A stretch of DNA of 64,000 nt. Source: Hermatobates lingyangjiaoensis (taxonomy: Eukaryota; Arthropoda; Insecta; Hemiptera; Hermatobatidae). A program made the translations under genes and the position numbers. Location: NCBI GenBank assembly GCA_026182355.1, contig JAPFBL010000104.1, positions 2,597,501 to 2,661,500 on the forward strand, read 5' to 3'. The notes beneath the pieces were generated by a model. The model saw only the letters and a program-made list of their open reading frames with translations, made no database searches and was not told the DNA's origin. Shown here piece by piece: positions 1 to 10,739 of this stretch. Every line of letters starts with the position of its first letter. Position 1 is the first letter of the stretch.

Positions 1-594
1 ATAAAGACGAAGATCCCTATTGTTTGGGAAGAATTATGCATGATGGGAAAGTCACTTTTTTTGCCAAAAACCGTTTTTTTTTAAAACATTTATTTCTCCT
101 AAACTGATAACCCTAGAGTTTTGAAATTTTGACATTATCTTTGAGGTTTCAAATGCAACAAACGAAAAATATATTGAGAATTTTAAAACAACAGGAAATA
201 TTTTTTTTTCAATAAAACGTAAAATATTGACATATAATTCAATCTCAAACCTTGTGAGAGCGATACAAGCCATACTGTTTGACGGACAAGAATGAAACTA
301 TGCCTATAAATAGAACATTATGGGAAAATAAGTTGAAATATTTTTTTCTAAAATTAATTCGCTAAAGGGGCGTTACAGTACGATTTGTGTTTTCAGAAAA
401 TGTTTTTTTGACGCTAAACGGCTCGTTAAAAAATAATGAAAATTTGACCCAAAATGGAACAAAAAATTAGCAATTCATAAAAAAAAATCATGAAGTTTCA
501 ATTACGGGAAAGAGCAATAACGATATAAAAACTCTTTGTTTATCCTAGACTAAGAGATCACCTGCTATACTTGTCGAATTTTTTGTATTTTTAT
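1..594 (+). repeat. Arm of dispersed foldback repeat family (cut by window edge)
   Basis: Non-coding repeat. Its landmarks (TTTGGGAAGAATTATGCATG near 25-45, the CACTTTTTTTGCC block near 53, the CCATACTGTTTGACGG block near 270) recur in the same orientation at about 39620-40040 and inverted at about 40950-41540, and as an old copy at 46125-46620. It leads directly into the tandem array that follows. The only open frame here is on the minus strand and shows no family resemblance. Confidence 0.75.
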
Positions 595-2967
595 ACATTG
601 TTTACATTGACTTAGAAATTTTTTGAGCGAATCCACTGAGATAAAATTGATTTTCTAATGGAAAAATGAAAATATATTATTGACTTATAAGAGATGTAAG
701 AGGAATAAATTGTGGGTAAATGATAACACTCAATAAAAAAAAATTCGTATATATGTTATTTGGCAAAGGGGAAGGAAAATTATCTTATTAAATACTAAGA
801 AGCCATAAAATTCCCAGTATAATAATTCTGTTAAAAACCAAAAATGTAAAAGATAATTCAAAAATATAATCTTTCGTTTAGAGATTAATAACTGTAATTA
901 TCGTACATCTTTAATTAACAAATCACCTTAAAACAACATTTTCTTCGCTGTTTAAGAATTTTTCAGAGAAAAAAAGGGTATTTTACTGTTTCAAATTTGA
1001 AAATTTTACATTATATTCAATGTAGAAAGATGTCAAGTAAACGATGTAAGAAATCTACTGGCTATTTGAACAATAGCCATGTTCTCTTGTAGGATAATAT
1101 TTCGTTTCAAGAAATGTTCACATTGGTTTTTCAAAAATGTTATTACTGCTGTAGTTATACTAATGAAATTATTTGCAAATAATAAATTATTTGTGATGTA
1201 CAAAAATAAGCTTATAAATTGATATGTCCTTCAATCACTATCTGTACTACCTCACGAATGCAATGCTAATAATTATATCCCATTTGATATTTATGTTATG
1301 CTTAAAAAACGTTATGTTTTATATACTGAAGAAATTTGACATTGAGTTACTTATAGTAAAGTAGAGTGTAGGCCACTCCAATTTTTTACATTGTTTACAT
1401 TGACTTAGAAATTTTTTGAGCGAATCCACTGAGATAAAATTGATGTTTCTAATGGAAAAATGAAAATATTATTGACTTATAAGAGATGTAAGATCAATAA
1501 TATTGTGCAGGTAAATGATAACACTCATTAAAAAAAAATTTGTATATATGTTATTTGACAAAGGGGAAGGAAAATGATCTTATTAAATACTAAGAAGCCA
1601 TAAAATCCCAGTATAATAATTCTGTTAAAAACCAAAAATGTAAAAGATAATTCAAAATATAAATCTTTCGTTTAGAGATTAATAACTGTAATTATCGTAC
1701 ATCTTTAATTAACAAATCACCTTAAAACAACATTTTCTTCGCTTTAAAGATGTTTTTCAGAGAAAAAAAGGGTATTTTACTGTTTCAAATTTGAAAATTT
1801 TACATTCATATTCAATGTAAAAGATGTCAAGTAAACGATGTAAGAAATCTACTGGCTATTTGAACAATAGCCATGTTCTCTTGTAGGATAATATTTCGTT
1901 TCAAGAAATGTTCACATTGGTTTTTCAAAAATGTTATTACTGCTGTAGTTATACTAATGAAATTATTTGCAAATAATAAATTATTTGTGATGTACAAAAA
2001 TAAGCTTATAAATTGATATGTCCTTCAATCACTATCTGTACTACCTCACGAATGCAATGCTAATAATTATATTCCCATTTAGATATTTATGTTATGCTTA
2101 AATAAGACGTTATGTTTTATATACTGAAGAAATTTGACATTGAGTTACTTATAGTAAAGTAGAGTGTAGGCCACTCCAGATTTTTTACATTGTTTACATT
2201 GACTTAGAAATTTTTTGAGCGAATCCACTGAGATAAAATTGATGTTTCAATGGAAAAATGAAAAATTATTGACTTATAAGAGATGTAAGATCAATAATAT
2301 TTGCAGGAAATGATAACATCATTAAAAAAAATTTTATATATGTTATTTGAAAAGGGGAAGGAAAATGATTTATTAAATACTAAGAAGCCATAAAATTCCC
2401 AGTATAATAATTCTGTTAAAAACCAAAAATGTAAAAGATAATTCAAAATATAAATCTTTCGTTTAGAGATTAATAACTGTAATTATCGTACATCTTTAAT
2501 TAACAAATCACCTTAAAACAACATTTTCTTCGCTTTAAAGTGTTTTTCAGAGAAAAAAAGGGTATTTTACTGTTTCAAATTTGAAAATTTTACATTATAT
2601 TCAATGTGAAAGATGTCAAGTAAACATGTAAGAAATCTACTGGTATTTGAACAATAGCCATGTTCTCTTGTAGGATAATATTTCGTTTCAAGAAATGTTC
2701 AATTGGTTTTTCAAAAATGTTATTACTGCTGTAGTTATACTAATGAAATTATTTGCAAATAATAAATTATTTTGATGTACAAAAATAAGCTTAAAATTGA
2801 TATGTCCTTCAATCACTATCTGTACTACCTCACGAATGCAATGCTAATAATTATATCCCATTTAGATATTTATGTTATGCTTAAATAAACGTTATGTTTT
2901 ATATACTAAGAAATTTGACATTGAGTTACTTATAGTAAAGTAGAGTGTAGGCCACTCCAGATTTTTT
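595..2967 (+). repeat. Tandem array: three copies of a ~790-bp unit
   Basis: The block ACATTGTTTACATTGACTTA begins at 595, 1388 and 2187, and a degenerate fourth start lies at 2968, so the periods are 793, 799 and 781 bp. Each unit contains the hairpin TGGCTATTTGAACAATAGCC and ends with TTACTTATAGTAAAGTAGAG. Units 1 and 2 are nearly identical; unit 3 has scattered one- and two-base deletions. A single inverted copy of the unit forms the middle of the foldback element near 40060-40950, and another lies at 41855-43880, so the array looks like a local amplification of that element's core. Confidence 0.9.
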
Positions 2968-5505
2968 ACATTGCATTGATTAAATTTTTTAGGAAATATA
3001 ATAAAATTGAGTTTCAAGGAAAAATGTTTTTGATTTAAAGGGAAACTTAAGTGCAGGAAATGAACAATTTTTTTAATATTTATTTATAAAGGGGAAAAAA
3101 TATTTTTTATGGCCTAAAATTCCCTAAATAATTCGTTAAAACCTGTAATTCAAAAATAAATCTTTGTTTAGAGTTTCTTTTTATTAATTTTAATTAAAAA
3201 ATTAAAAAACTTTTTTGCTTTAAAGATGTTTTTTCGAGAAAAAAGGGTATTTTATGCAAATTTGAAAATTTACATTAAATTCAATGTGGGATGTCAATTA
3301 AGAAATTACATATTTAAAAAATTTCTTTTAGTTTTTGCAAGAAATGTTTTGGTTTTTAAAAATTTATTCTGCTTAGTTATCAATGTTTTTGAAATAATAA
3401 AAATGTACAAAAAACAAAAATTGCCTTCAACATTTGATATCAGAACTGTAAAATTATTCCCAAAATTTTTAGTTAGCTTAAATATCATGTTTTATTACCA
3501 AAAATTTGCTTGATTATTTATTAGATTGGATCCGATTTTTTTTTTCTGGTTGTTTTTTAGGTTATTTAAAATTTGGAGTATTTTTGTTCTTGGAAACTTA
3601 ATGACCAGAACTGGAACTGGTTTTTCCTTAACGTTTATTCCAAAACTTAAAAACTCAATTTTTTTTTTTAACCTTCTCCTTGTATATAAAATAATTACGA
3701 GTATCCGTACAGTTTCTTTATTATTTATTAGGTTGGGTTGGCTTTACGATAGTGGTTTATCCACAAATTTTTAACCCATTTAGAAAAACCAAATAATCTG
3801 GATTCAATAAATTTTAAATTTAAAAAAACTATACAGGTGAAACCCAGTTTTGGTTTAATTTTAAATTCCATTTATCACCACTAATGGTGTAAAAACAAAA
3901 ATTGATTACCTTTTGGAGGTTTTAAAAACTTTAAAACTGATTTTCCCTTTTTTGTAAGTTACCAATTTTTCGATTATTATTTAAACAATTTTTATTTTCT
4001 TTGTTTTAGCAAAAAATTAATTTATTTTTGCCTTCCGACTTATGCAAGCCTTATTGTCTTAAAAGTTTATTTCCAAACCCTTAAAATAACAATTCAAATA
4101 TTTTTAATAGGAAATTTTAAACCGGTATTTGAATAAAACATTACGAGAAAAAATTCAAAATTATTTAATTTGATATGAAGCGTTTTCCGTCAATTCCTTA
4201 AACACCAATTTGATGAAAAAGAAACCTATGGGATTTTACCATTGAAATTAGAAACCTATAAAATACCATTAGTTTTTTTATTTAACCCTTTCGTAAATAA
4301 AGTACATCAAAAACTCAGTTTTTTTGGTTAACTATTTTTTTTCAATTCAAATTTTAATTCGTTAACCAATTTAAGCTTCATACTTGGTTTTCTTATTTAG
4401 ATAATATTTCCAATTAATACAAATTATATATTTTATATAGGAAAAATTAAAAGTAATTGGGAATAATTAATTGAAAACGAGAAAAAACTAAATTATAATT
4501 TGACTTGAAAGCAAAGTTTTTGTTAAACAATGTAACCCTTTATGTTGAAAATATTGTTAATCTAATTAATAATTATTTTTTAAAAAACTTACTTATTTTT
4601 TTAATGTGCCTGATAAACGACCATAAACTCAGTGGTAAATATTTCATTTCAATTAAATTTTTCATTCAAATTTAAGTTGCAATTACGTTTTATTTAATTT
4701 AGTTTAATATTTTGTAATTTATCAAAATGTTAAGTAAAATTAAAAAATTGTTCCAACTATAAAATTAATAAAAAAGGCTTTAAACGTAGTTTGTTTTTTT
4801 GTATAAATTGTTTCTTTATTTTTATTAATATTGTAAAATTATTAAAATTTATTTTAAAAATCATTTTTTATTTTTTATAACAGTGACGATTATTGTTCAG
4901 GCCTAAATTTATAAAATTTTCTAAAACAATTCATGAACTTATTATGGGATTTTCATTGTAGGGTAAAAGTTTAAAATTCTACTAAAAAATTTAATGGTTC
5001 AAGGCGTTTAACATAGTGTTTTTATTAATTGTTTCCCAATTAAAATTTTTATTATGTGGGAAAATTTTAAAATTTTTAATTGGAGAATTTTATTAATTTT
5101 TTGTAAATTTTTGCGAATATTTATAATTTGTTAAAATTCTTAAATTTGTTATAATTTTGAAAAACTTATTAAATTGATAGGGCCGTATTTTTGTGCTTTA
5201 ATAGGGTTTCTTCTTTAAATATTTTACGGGTTAACAACCATGTTTTGTTATAAGGACCACTTAATTTTTAAAAATTTTTTTCTTCCGTTTAATTTAAAAC
5301 TTTAATTTTTTTGTCCTTTTGTCCTTTAGAAACTTTTTCTTTTTAAATTTTTTAATAGTAAAATGTTTTGGGAACTTGTAATTTAAAATTTTTTTGTTTA
5401 AATTAAAGACCTTATTTCAAAATTTTTTTTTTTAATTTTTTATAAAATTGGACTTTTAAATTTTAGGTTTTTGGGAAAAAGTTAAAATCTTTTTTCTTTT
5501 AAAAT
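2968..5505 (+). other. Eroded continuation of the tandem array, possibly poor consensus
   Basis: 2968-3540 still aligns in order to the ~790-bp unit but has lost many single bases, while homopolymer runs stay or lengthen. From about 3540 to 5505 the unit can no longer be followed and the sequence is almost only A/T runs with GG/CC doublets. The short open frames at 3226-3774 are products of this composition. The sequence recovers normal texture abruptly near 5560. A gradient of deletions along a tandem array is more like unpolished long-read consensus than natural decay, but I cannot exclude the latter. Confidence 0.6.
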
Positions 5506-5597
5506 TTGACACCTTGTAGGGAAAAAAAATTTTTATTCCCGGAAACAAAATTTCCAAAAAAGCTCATTGTTTGGTATTATGAGGTACAAGGTGAAGT

Positions 5598-5684
5598 TCA
5601 AACCTGTTTGACGTTGTGCCTGAGGAGAACATATTTGAGGTCCCGGCTACACTGGAACCACTTGACGTTCAGCTGTCTCTGTAA
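5598..5684 (+). other. Possible 3'-terminal exon or coding remnant, unidentified
   Basis: A short frame reads NLFDVVPEENIFEVPATLEP and seven more residues to a TAA at 5682-5684. The composition looks protein-like against the surrounding AT-rich DNA. I do not recognise the family. The upstream boundary is within 100 bp of the poor-quality stretch, and no clear splice acceptor is visible. It could be the last exon of a host gene, a transposon fragment or chance. Confidence 0.15.
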
Positions 5685-5689
5685 CAAAA

Positions 5690-8630
5690 GATTTATTTAT
5701 GACAATTATGGTTTCGAAATCAATACAGCCATTGCTAAATGCAGTCAAGAAAAATAACAAAATGTTCCAAATAGTGAACTGTGGGATACATTCATATTTT
5801 ATTTGGGTTTGAGATGAAGCTGATATAATTAGAAACGCTTCTTTTATAACATAATATATATATGTGAAACACAAGAGAATAACATCGACATATATAGACA
5901 AAGAATATTTTCGATATTTTAACATTTGCAGTCAGAAAAGGATGCTCACGGCTTGATGAGTAACCTAAGACTCACAATCGCTGAGCTAAAGTCTAGAAAA
6001 CAATGCAGACAAAAAGAGAGTGAAACAAAAATAAAATGAATAATTTACAAAAAAAAAGTAAATAAATAAAAGTAGAAAAAAAGGAATTCCTATCCCAGTC
6101 ATATATTTTACAGTATTATTTTCTCTTTTTCATTTTCTCAAAATAAATCGAGTTGAAATCCATCTTACAACTTCTCTTATATATTTGTAGACATCTTCAC
6201 TGCTAGTAATTAATACTTTTGTAGCACAAATATTCTGAAATCATGTTTCTATAAAAAGGCTACTGATACCAAAGATATCTTTAGGCTACACTAATAAATG
6301 CTGTTGTTGACGTCTTCTGAAATTTCACAAGCATACGAAGAACATTTTCAAAAAATGTTGAAAATAATTAAAATTGAGCCATAGTAAAAACAAAAGAAAA
6401 TTTATATATATATATATATATATATAATAGTGGTAACCCTTCATTAATACATGCTCTGGTAAATGTATTAATGCTTAATACCACATTAATATATTTCTTT
6501 GACAATCTTTCTAGTTTTCTTATTTAAATTTTAAATTCCTCAGGACATTGAAACATGATCAATAAAATAATTTTGATTTTGAAATTGGTAATAATAAGAT
6601 GAGACGAATCTTATAATAATACACTATTTGCATTGTAAAAAGAATTACAATACACAAATTTGTTGTAAAGGAGTATGAATAAAGAGATGCAGAGATGAAA
6701 TTCACTGAACAGAAAATAAAAGTTTGTGCAGATGTTCTTTATAAGACAATAAAGAGATTAAAAAACAAGTACTATGACTGTTAGAAATGATGGATATAAG
6801 ATTATTTATCAGCTACCACACTAAAAGACAAAAAATCGAGGTGGTCCGAGTCATGCATTGATTTTCAAGAGTTGAATAAATATGTAATACCAGAAAGTCA
6901 TCAGTTTTTAAGGTGTTAAAATATATTAAGAGAATGTAAATATTTTACTCTTTTAGATGTAACAATTTAGATACCAGGTCTTTAAGAAATAAAAACTAAA
7001 AAGTATCATCGCAAATATGCTACATTCTTTATTTAAAGAAACAAATTTAAATGCAATATATTACCTTCTGATAATAATAAGAAATTACCAGGAATGGATA
7101 ATTACTGGTAATAAGTCTGGCAATATTTCATTAAACACTAAATTTAGACAGTCAAGTCTGTTGTGATGAATGAAAATGAAAGCAAATAAAATGAGATGAA
7201 AATTATGTAAATTTTTCAAATTTGAGATTTCAACCTGGTGCATCAAAATCAATGATAATATAGAATCTATAAAAAAACTTCCTGTTTCTAGAACCAAATA
7301 CAATATAAGACTACTTCTTGAAAAAAGAAAACAATTATAAAATTACACCATGAAATTAGCACTCCTGTGCAAGATGATGAAAAATGAACTGTTTGAGTGG
7401 TATTCACAAAATGAAACGCTGTTTCGAATTATTAAAAATTTTTAACAGAGAAACCTATTTTATATTTATTTAATTAGAATGAATAATGTTATAAATCAAG
7501 AAATGGTTGGTGAGATGGTTTAGGCGTCGTTTTAACAAACAGTCAAAAGAATGGTGAAGTGATGCCAATCGGGTTCTTTTCATGCAAAGTTAACAAAGCA
7601 AAGTTAAACTTGTGATTATATATTTAGAATTATTTGCTACTTAATTTATTAGACAGTTATATGTTGTTATTATTACATGATTATATTAACATTCATTGTG
7701 TTCACATATTACTATAATCTTGAAAATTTAAAATTCAAGGGAAGCCTTGGTGAATAAAGATTTGGTGAATAAATTATCACAATATAATATGAATTTAATC
7801 TATAAGAAAGAAAAGGCAATAAGAAGGCAGACTGTTTTGTTGAGAAATATGATATTGGAATTGATATATACAAAGAGAAAGTTGAACAATGAACTTAATT
7901 CAAATTAATGAATCTCTTTTAAAAACAGAAACTAATTGATAACTTAATAAAATAAGAAATACAAAATGACAATATTCTAATTAAACCGAAAGATGAAAAA
8001 ATTATATATCTATGAAATAAACAATAATGTCAAAGAAATAATTAAAAAGATTCATAAGATATTTAGATTTCAATGCACTTTTAACATGAAATCCTTGGTA
8101 AATGATAATTATTTAAAAAATTTTAATTAAAGATTTATATAAGCAATAAAGAGACTGTTAAATGAATAAGCCTAGGCATAATGAAAGCTGGGCTATTCTT
8201 CGAATTTCGACAGACCTGATTAGACTTTTCAGTAGGGATCTATTGATCCAGCTGGATGCTATCATTTTAAAGAAAGCCAAAAAGAACTTCTTCGAATTGG
8301 AACATACAATTTGACCAGTTATGTATGTGTTAAACATATATAAACCAACAAATTTAAAAATTCCAAGAAATAAAGTTATTTCTAAAGATAGAAAAATGGA
8401 AAATGTAATCATGGAAGAATACAATGGATTAACCATAACAAAACTCAAGAAATTCTTGAGAAAAAAATTCATTAAATACAACGATTCTACAGTTCATCAT
8501 CCATGTTAGAACTTTATACAATTTAACAAACATAATATATATAAATATGTTATATTCAAATATATGTATGTACTTTTTCGATAAAAACATGATCTGAAAC
8601 AGACAAACTTACACTTACTTACTTACTTAC
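5690..8630. other. AT-rich DNA without recognisable genes
   Basis: Contains a (TA)n tract at 6402-6427 and one decayed reverse transcriptase fragment (listed separately). The open frames at 8158-8509 on both strands have no recognisable motif. CACTTACTTACTTACTTACA near 8611 is a short simple repeat just before the first PLE palindrome. Confidence 0.5.
6824..7045 (+). pseudogene. Decayed LTR-type reverse transcriptase fragment
   Basis: The plus strand reads DKKSRWSESCIDFQELNKYV around 6829-6890 and, after a stop, ILRECKYFTLLDVT near 6917-6965. This resembles the start of a Gypsy-type RT (a KW.fCiDfr.LN segment, then a KYFstLDlt segment with the first catalytic aspartate). Stops follow at once and no integrase or LTR is visible nearby. 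The assignment rests on these two short blocks only. Confidence 0.35.
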
Positions 8631-8637
8631 ACAATCT

Positions 8638-8815
8638 GAAACGCACACTTACAGTCTCTAATTTTTAGTTTGAATCGTCTTTAGGAGAGATAAGGATGGG
8701 AAACCAGTGAGCTTGGTTTCCCACTCTTATCCCTTCTGAAGACTGTTCAAGCTGAAAATTAAAGGCTGTAAGAGTGCGTTTTTAATTTTTCTATGTTTTT
8801 TTTATCTACATTTAA
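8638..8815. mobile_element. Degenerate family-B palindromic mini-PLE
   Basis: Two inverted arms (about 8638-8708 and 8722-8800) carry the family-B 3' end ending in TAAGTGTG-like sequence. The centre is GAAACCAGTGAGCTTGGTTTC minus its last base. The left ribozyme core is broken (CTAAAGA), the right one is intact. It lies just before a long (TA)n tract. Confidence 0.65.
8731..8776 (+). ncRNA. Hammerhead-ribozyme-like motif, family B
   Basis: CTGAAGA at 8736-8742, a spacer C, a weak stem II hairpin, then GAAA at 8754-8757. Helix III is the self-complementary AATT. Stem II pairing is poorer than in the other B copies. Confidence 0.45.
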
Positions 8816-8822
8816 CTTTTTT

Positions 8823-8824
<2 letters not shown>

Positions 8825-8882
<58 letters not shown>
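8825..8882. repeat. (TA)n microsatellite
   Basis: Uninterrupted TA dinucleotide run separating the family-B and family-C palindromes. Confidence 0.95.
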
Positions 8883-8883
<1 letters not shown>

Positions 8884-8924
8884 AATTAAAATAAGCAGTG
8901 ACACATAAACAGAAACACAACAAA

Positions 8925-8983
8925 GACTCACTTTTCAATATTTCGACCGTAATGGCGGTCGTCCTCAGGAGAAGAAGTGAATT
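8925..8983 (-). ncRNA. Hammerhead-ribozyme-like motif, family C (left arm)
   Basis: On the minus strand: CTGAGGA (8962-8968), spacer C, stem II GACCG/CGGTC with loop CCATTA, GAAA (8941-8944), helix III ATAT. Outer stem I pairs TCACTT with AAGTGA. Confidence 0.75.
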
Positions 8984-9208
8984 GACGGAGCGACGACAGT
9001 CAACTGAAGAACTCACAGGGTGAGGGCTAAAGCAGTGCTGCCGCAAAGGAGACAAATAAAAAAGGAACTAGGAAGTCGAGAGCAAAAATAAAAAAAAAAA
9101 AAAAATGTTTTTGAAAGGTAGAAAAAGGTTAAGAAAAGAAAAAATAAAGAAAATATATAGAACAATTAAAAAAAAAAATATTAAAAAAAAAAAAAATAAA
9201 TAAAAAAA

Positions 9209-9242
<34 letters not shown>

Positions 9243-9383
9243 CTAACGATTTAAATTCAAGCCAGGTTTCGAGCGTGCCCCCAGGAGCCAAATGTGGGCT
9301 TCCTCAGAAGCTTTTAAAGTAACTTGTCTGTTATCACTGGGTTATCACTTGTTCTTAAACAAGTCCCCAGTGATAACAGACAA

Positions 9384-9464
9384 GTTACTTTAAAAGCTTC
9401 TGAGGAAGCCCACATTTGGCTCCTGGGGGCACGCTCGAAACCTGGCTTGAATTTAAATCGTTAG
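9384..9464 (+). pseudogene. C-terminal end of GIY-YIG endonuclease, family-C PLE
   Basis: Frame of 26 codons plus TAG containing KASEEAHIWLLGARSKPGLN. The same ending, KASEEA/RASEEA then LLGAR, follows the catalytic GIY-YIG part in the family-D fragment at 31190-31490, which identifies this piece. An inverted copy occupies the left arm at about 9243-9323. The truncation is set by the palindrome centre. Confidence 0.75.
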
Positions 9465-9716
9465 TTTTTTATTTATTTATTTTATTTTATTTTTTTTTTT
9501 ATTTATTTTTTTTTTTTTTTTAATATTTTTTTTTAATTGTTCTATATATTTTCTTTATTTTTTCTTTTCTTAACCTTTTTCTACCTTTCAAAAACATTTT
9601 TTTTTTTTTATTTTTGCTCTCGACTTCCTAGTTCCTTTTTTATTTGTCTCCTTTGCGGCAGCACTGCTTTAGCCCTCACCCTGTGAGTTCTTCAGTTGAC
9701 TGTCGTCGCTCCGTCA

Positions 9717-9776
9717 ATTCACTTCTTCTCCTGAGGACGACCGCCATTACGGTCGAAATATTGAAAAGTGAGTCTT
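9717..9776 (+). ncRNA. Hammerhead-ribozyme-like motif, family C (right arm)
   Basis: CTGAGGA 9731-9737, spacer C, stem II GACCG/CGGTC, GAAA 9755-9758, helix III ATAT, predicted cleavage after the following T; stem I pairs GA with TC, then AAGTGA with TCACTT. Confidence 0.75.
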
Positions 9777-9892
9777 TGTTGAGTTTCTGTTTATGTGTCA
9801 CTGCTTATTTTAATTGTTATTTGTCCTGCCGGACCGTTTTTCGTTTATCATGGTATATATTATATATATATATATATATAATATAGTATATA

Positions 9893-10178
9893 TAACAAAC
9901 ACTTTTTCTTTTTCTCGGAGTTTGGTCAGGGTAAATATATGGAATCACCTTTTTGCCAACGTTTCGTCTTTATTTCAAGACATCCTCAGGGCTATAAACT
10001 AACAAAAAAACAATAAACAATGGACATTTGTCATTTCTACTTTAAAAACATCATAAACAAATTGAAAAAAGAACTTACTGAAGGCTGGGTTCTGTTACAT
10101 TACAACAACCGTTAACTGTCATTACATGTGCTGTTCCAAGCGACATATTATTGAAACACTGTTTTTTTAGTACAATCA
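9893..10178 (-). mobile_element. Family-F PLE 3' end
   Basis: Minus-strand 3' UTR and ribozyme of the same broad type as the composite at 48.9-51.8 kb (shared GAAACGTTGGC). It lies between (TA)n runs at about 9852-9892 and 10178-10199. No endonuclease frame is visible. Confidence 0.6.
9953..9994 (-). ncRNA. Hammerhead-ribozyme-like motif, family F
   Basis: Minus strand: CTGAGGA (9983-9989), spacer T, stem II GTCTT/AAGAC with loop GAAATA, GAAA (9962-9965), helix III ACGT, then GGC pairing with GCC upstream as stem I. Confidence 0.75.
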
Positions 10179-10199
10179 TATATATATATATATATATAC

Positions 10200-10392
10200 A
10201 CATATTTCATTAAATTGTTTGCCTATCTTTATCTTCTCATATTTCCTAGATACTTTTTCCAGTCTTCTTATTGAGGACTTCCATGGACAGGCAAGTATCT
10301 AGGAAATATGAGAAGATAAAGATAGGCAAACAATTTAATGAAATATGTTTAAAAGAAGGCCTGCTCCCTAAGTACACATATACACATTTTAT
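10200..10392 (+). pseudogene. Inverted pair with PLE N-terminal coding fragment
   Basis: 10200-10255 and 10290-10345 are inverted copies. The plus-strand copy reads KIGKQFNEICLKEGLLPKYT from about 10325, matching the N-terminal motif seen in four other PLE fragments (NKICLQENLLPIYTNIY and relatives). It ends in TA-rich sequence like the others. Confidence 0.6.
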
Positions 10393-10619
10393 AATATATA
10401 TCTATTATAATATGTATCCACCATAATATATATCTATAATACAATTATAATACATTATTATTTTAAAAATCCATAAAAATATAAACTAGATAACATTGCA
10501 TCTTTATTTTTTTATTAGTTTATTAGTTTATATTTTTATGGATTTTTAAAATAATAATGTATTATAATTGTATTATAGATATATATTATGGTGGATACAT
10601 ATTATAATAGATATATATA

Positions 10620-10625
<6 letters not shown>
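10390..10625. repeat. Palindrome with ~98-bp arms
   Basis: 10390-10489 and 10527-10625 are inverted copies; landmark TCCACCATAATATATATC on the left and its complement on the right. The loop is about 37 bp. No ribozyme core or coding motif is seen, so family membership is unknown. Confidence 0.75.
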
Positions 10626-10654
<29 letters not shown>

Positions 10655-10656
<2 letters not shown>

Positions 10657-10730
10657 CACTGTTTTTTTAGTACAATCATATATATATTATTATATATATA
10701 ATATAATATGTACTAAAAAAACAGTGTTTC
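10655..10730. repeat. Small hairpin with repeated flank
   Basis: CACTGTTTTTTTAGTACA on the left is repeated inverted on the right around (TA)n. The same left sequence already occurs at 10159-10177, so the 9.9-10.7 kb block is bracketed by this segment. Confidence 0.65.
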
Positions 10731-10739
10731 AGCCTTATA

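Larger units (their letters stand above)
8884..9852. mobile_element. Family-C palindromic PLE with ~455-bp arms and one tail
   Basis: Left arm 8884-9341 and right arm 9366-9815 are inverted and almost identical, including their poly-A/T runs; the 24-bp spacer itself contains ACTTGTTCTTAAACAAGT. Each arm holds, from the centre outward, the last 26 codons of a GIY-YIG endonuclease, an AT-rich 3' UTR and a hammerhead-like motif. Only the right end carries the unique tail (9816-9852, with GTCCTGCCGGACCGTTTTTC). A second, single-armed copy lies at 26663-26825. The element is flanked by (TA)n on both sides. Confidence 0.85.

Noticed and set aside
3226..3774. Open frames in the eroded array
   Set aside because: Phe/Leu/Lys-rich products of A/T homopolymers in sequence of doubtful quality.
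8158..8509. Overlapping frames of 107 and 62 codons
   Set aside because: No motif on either strand and antisense to each other.
8825..9055. Open frames of repeated Tyr-Ile codons
   Set aside because: They are translations of (TA)n tracts; the same applies at 17335, 18644, 33001, 33418, 63281 and others.
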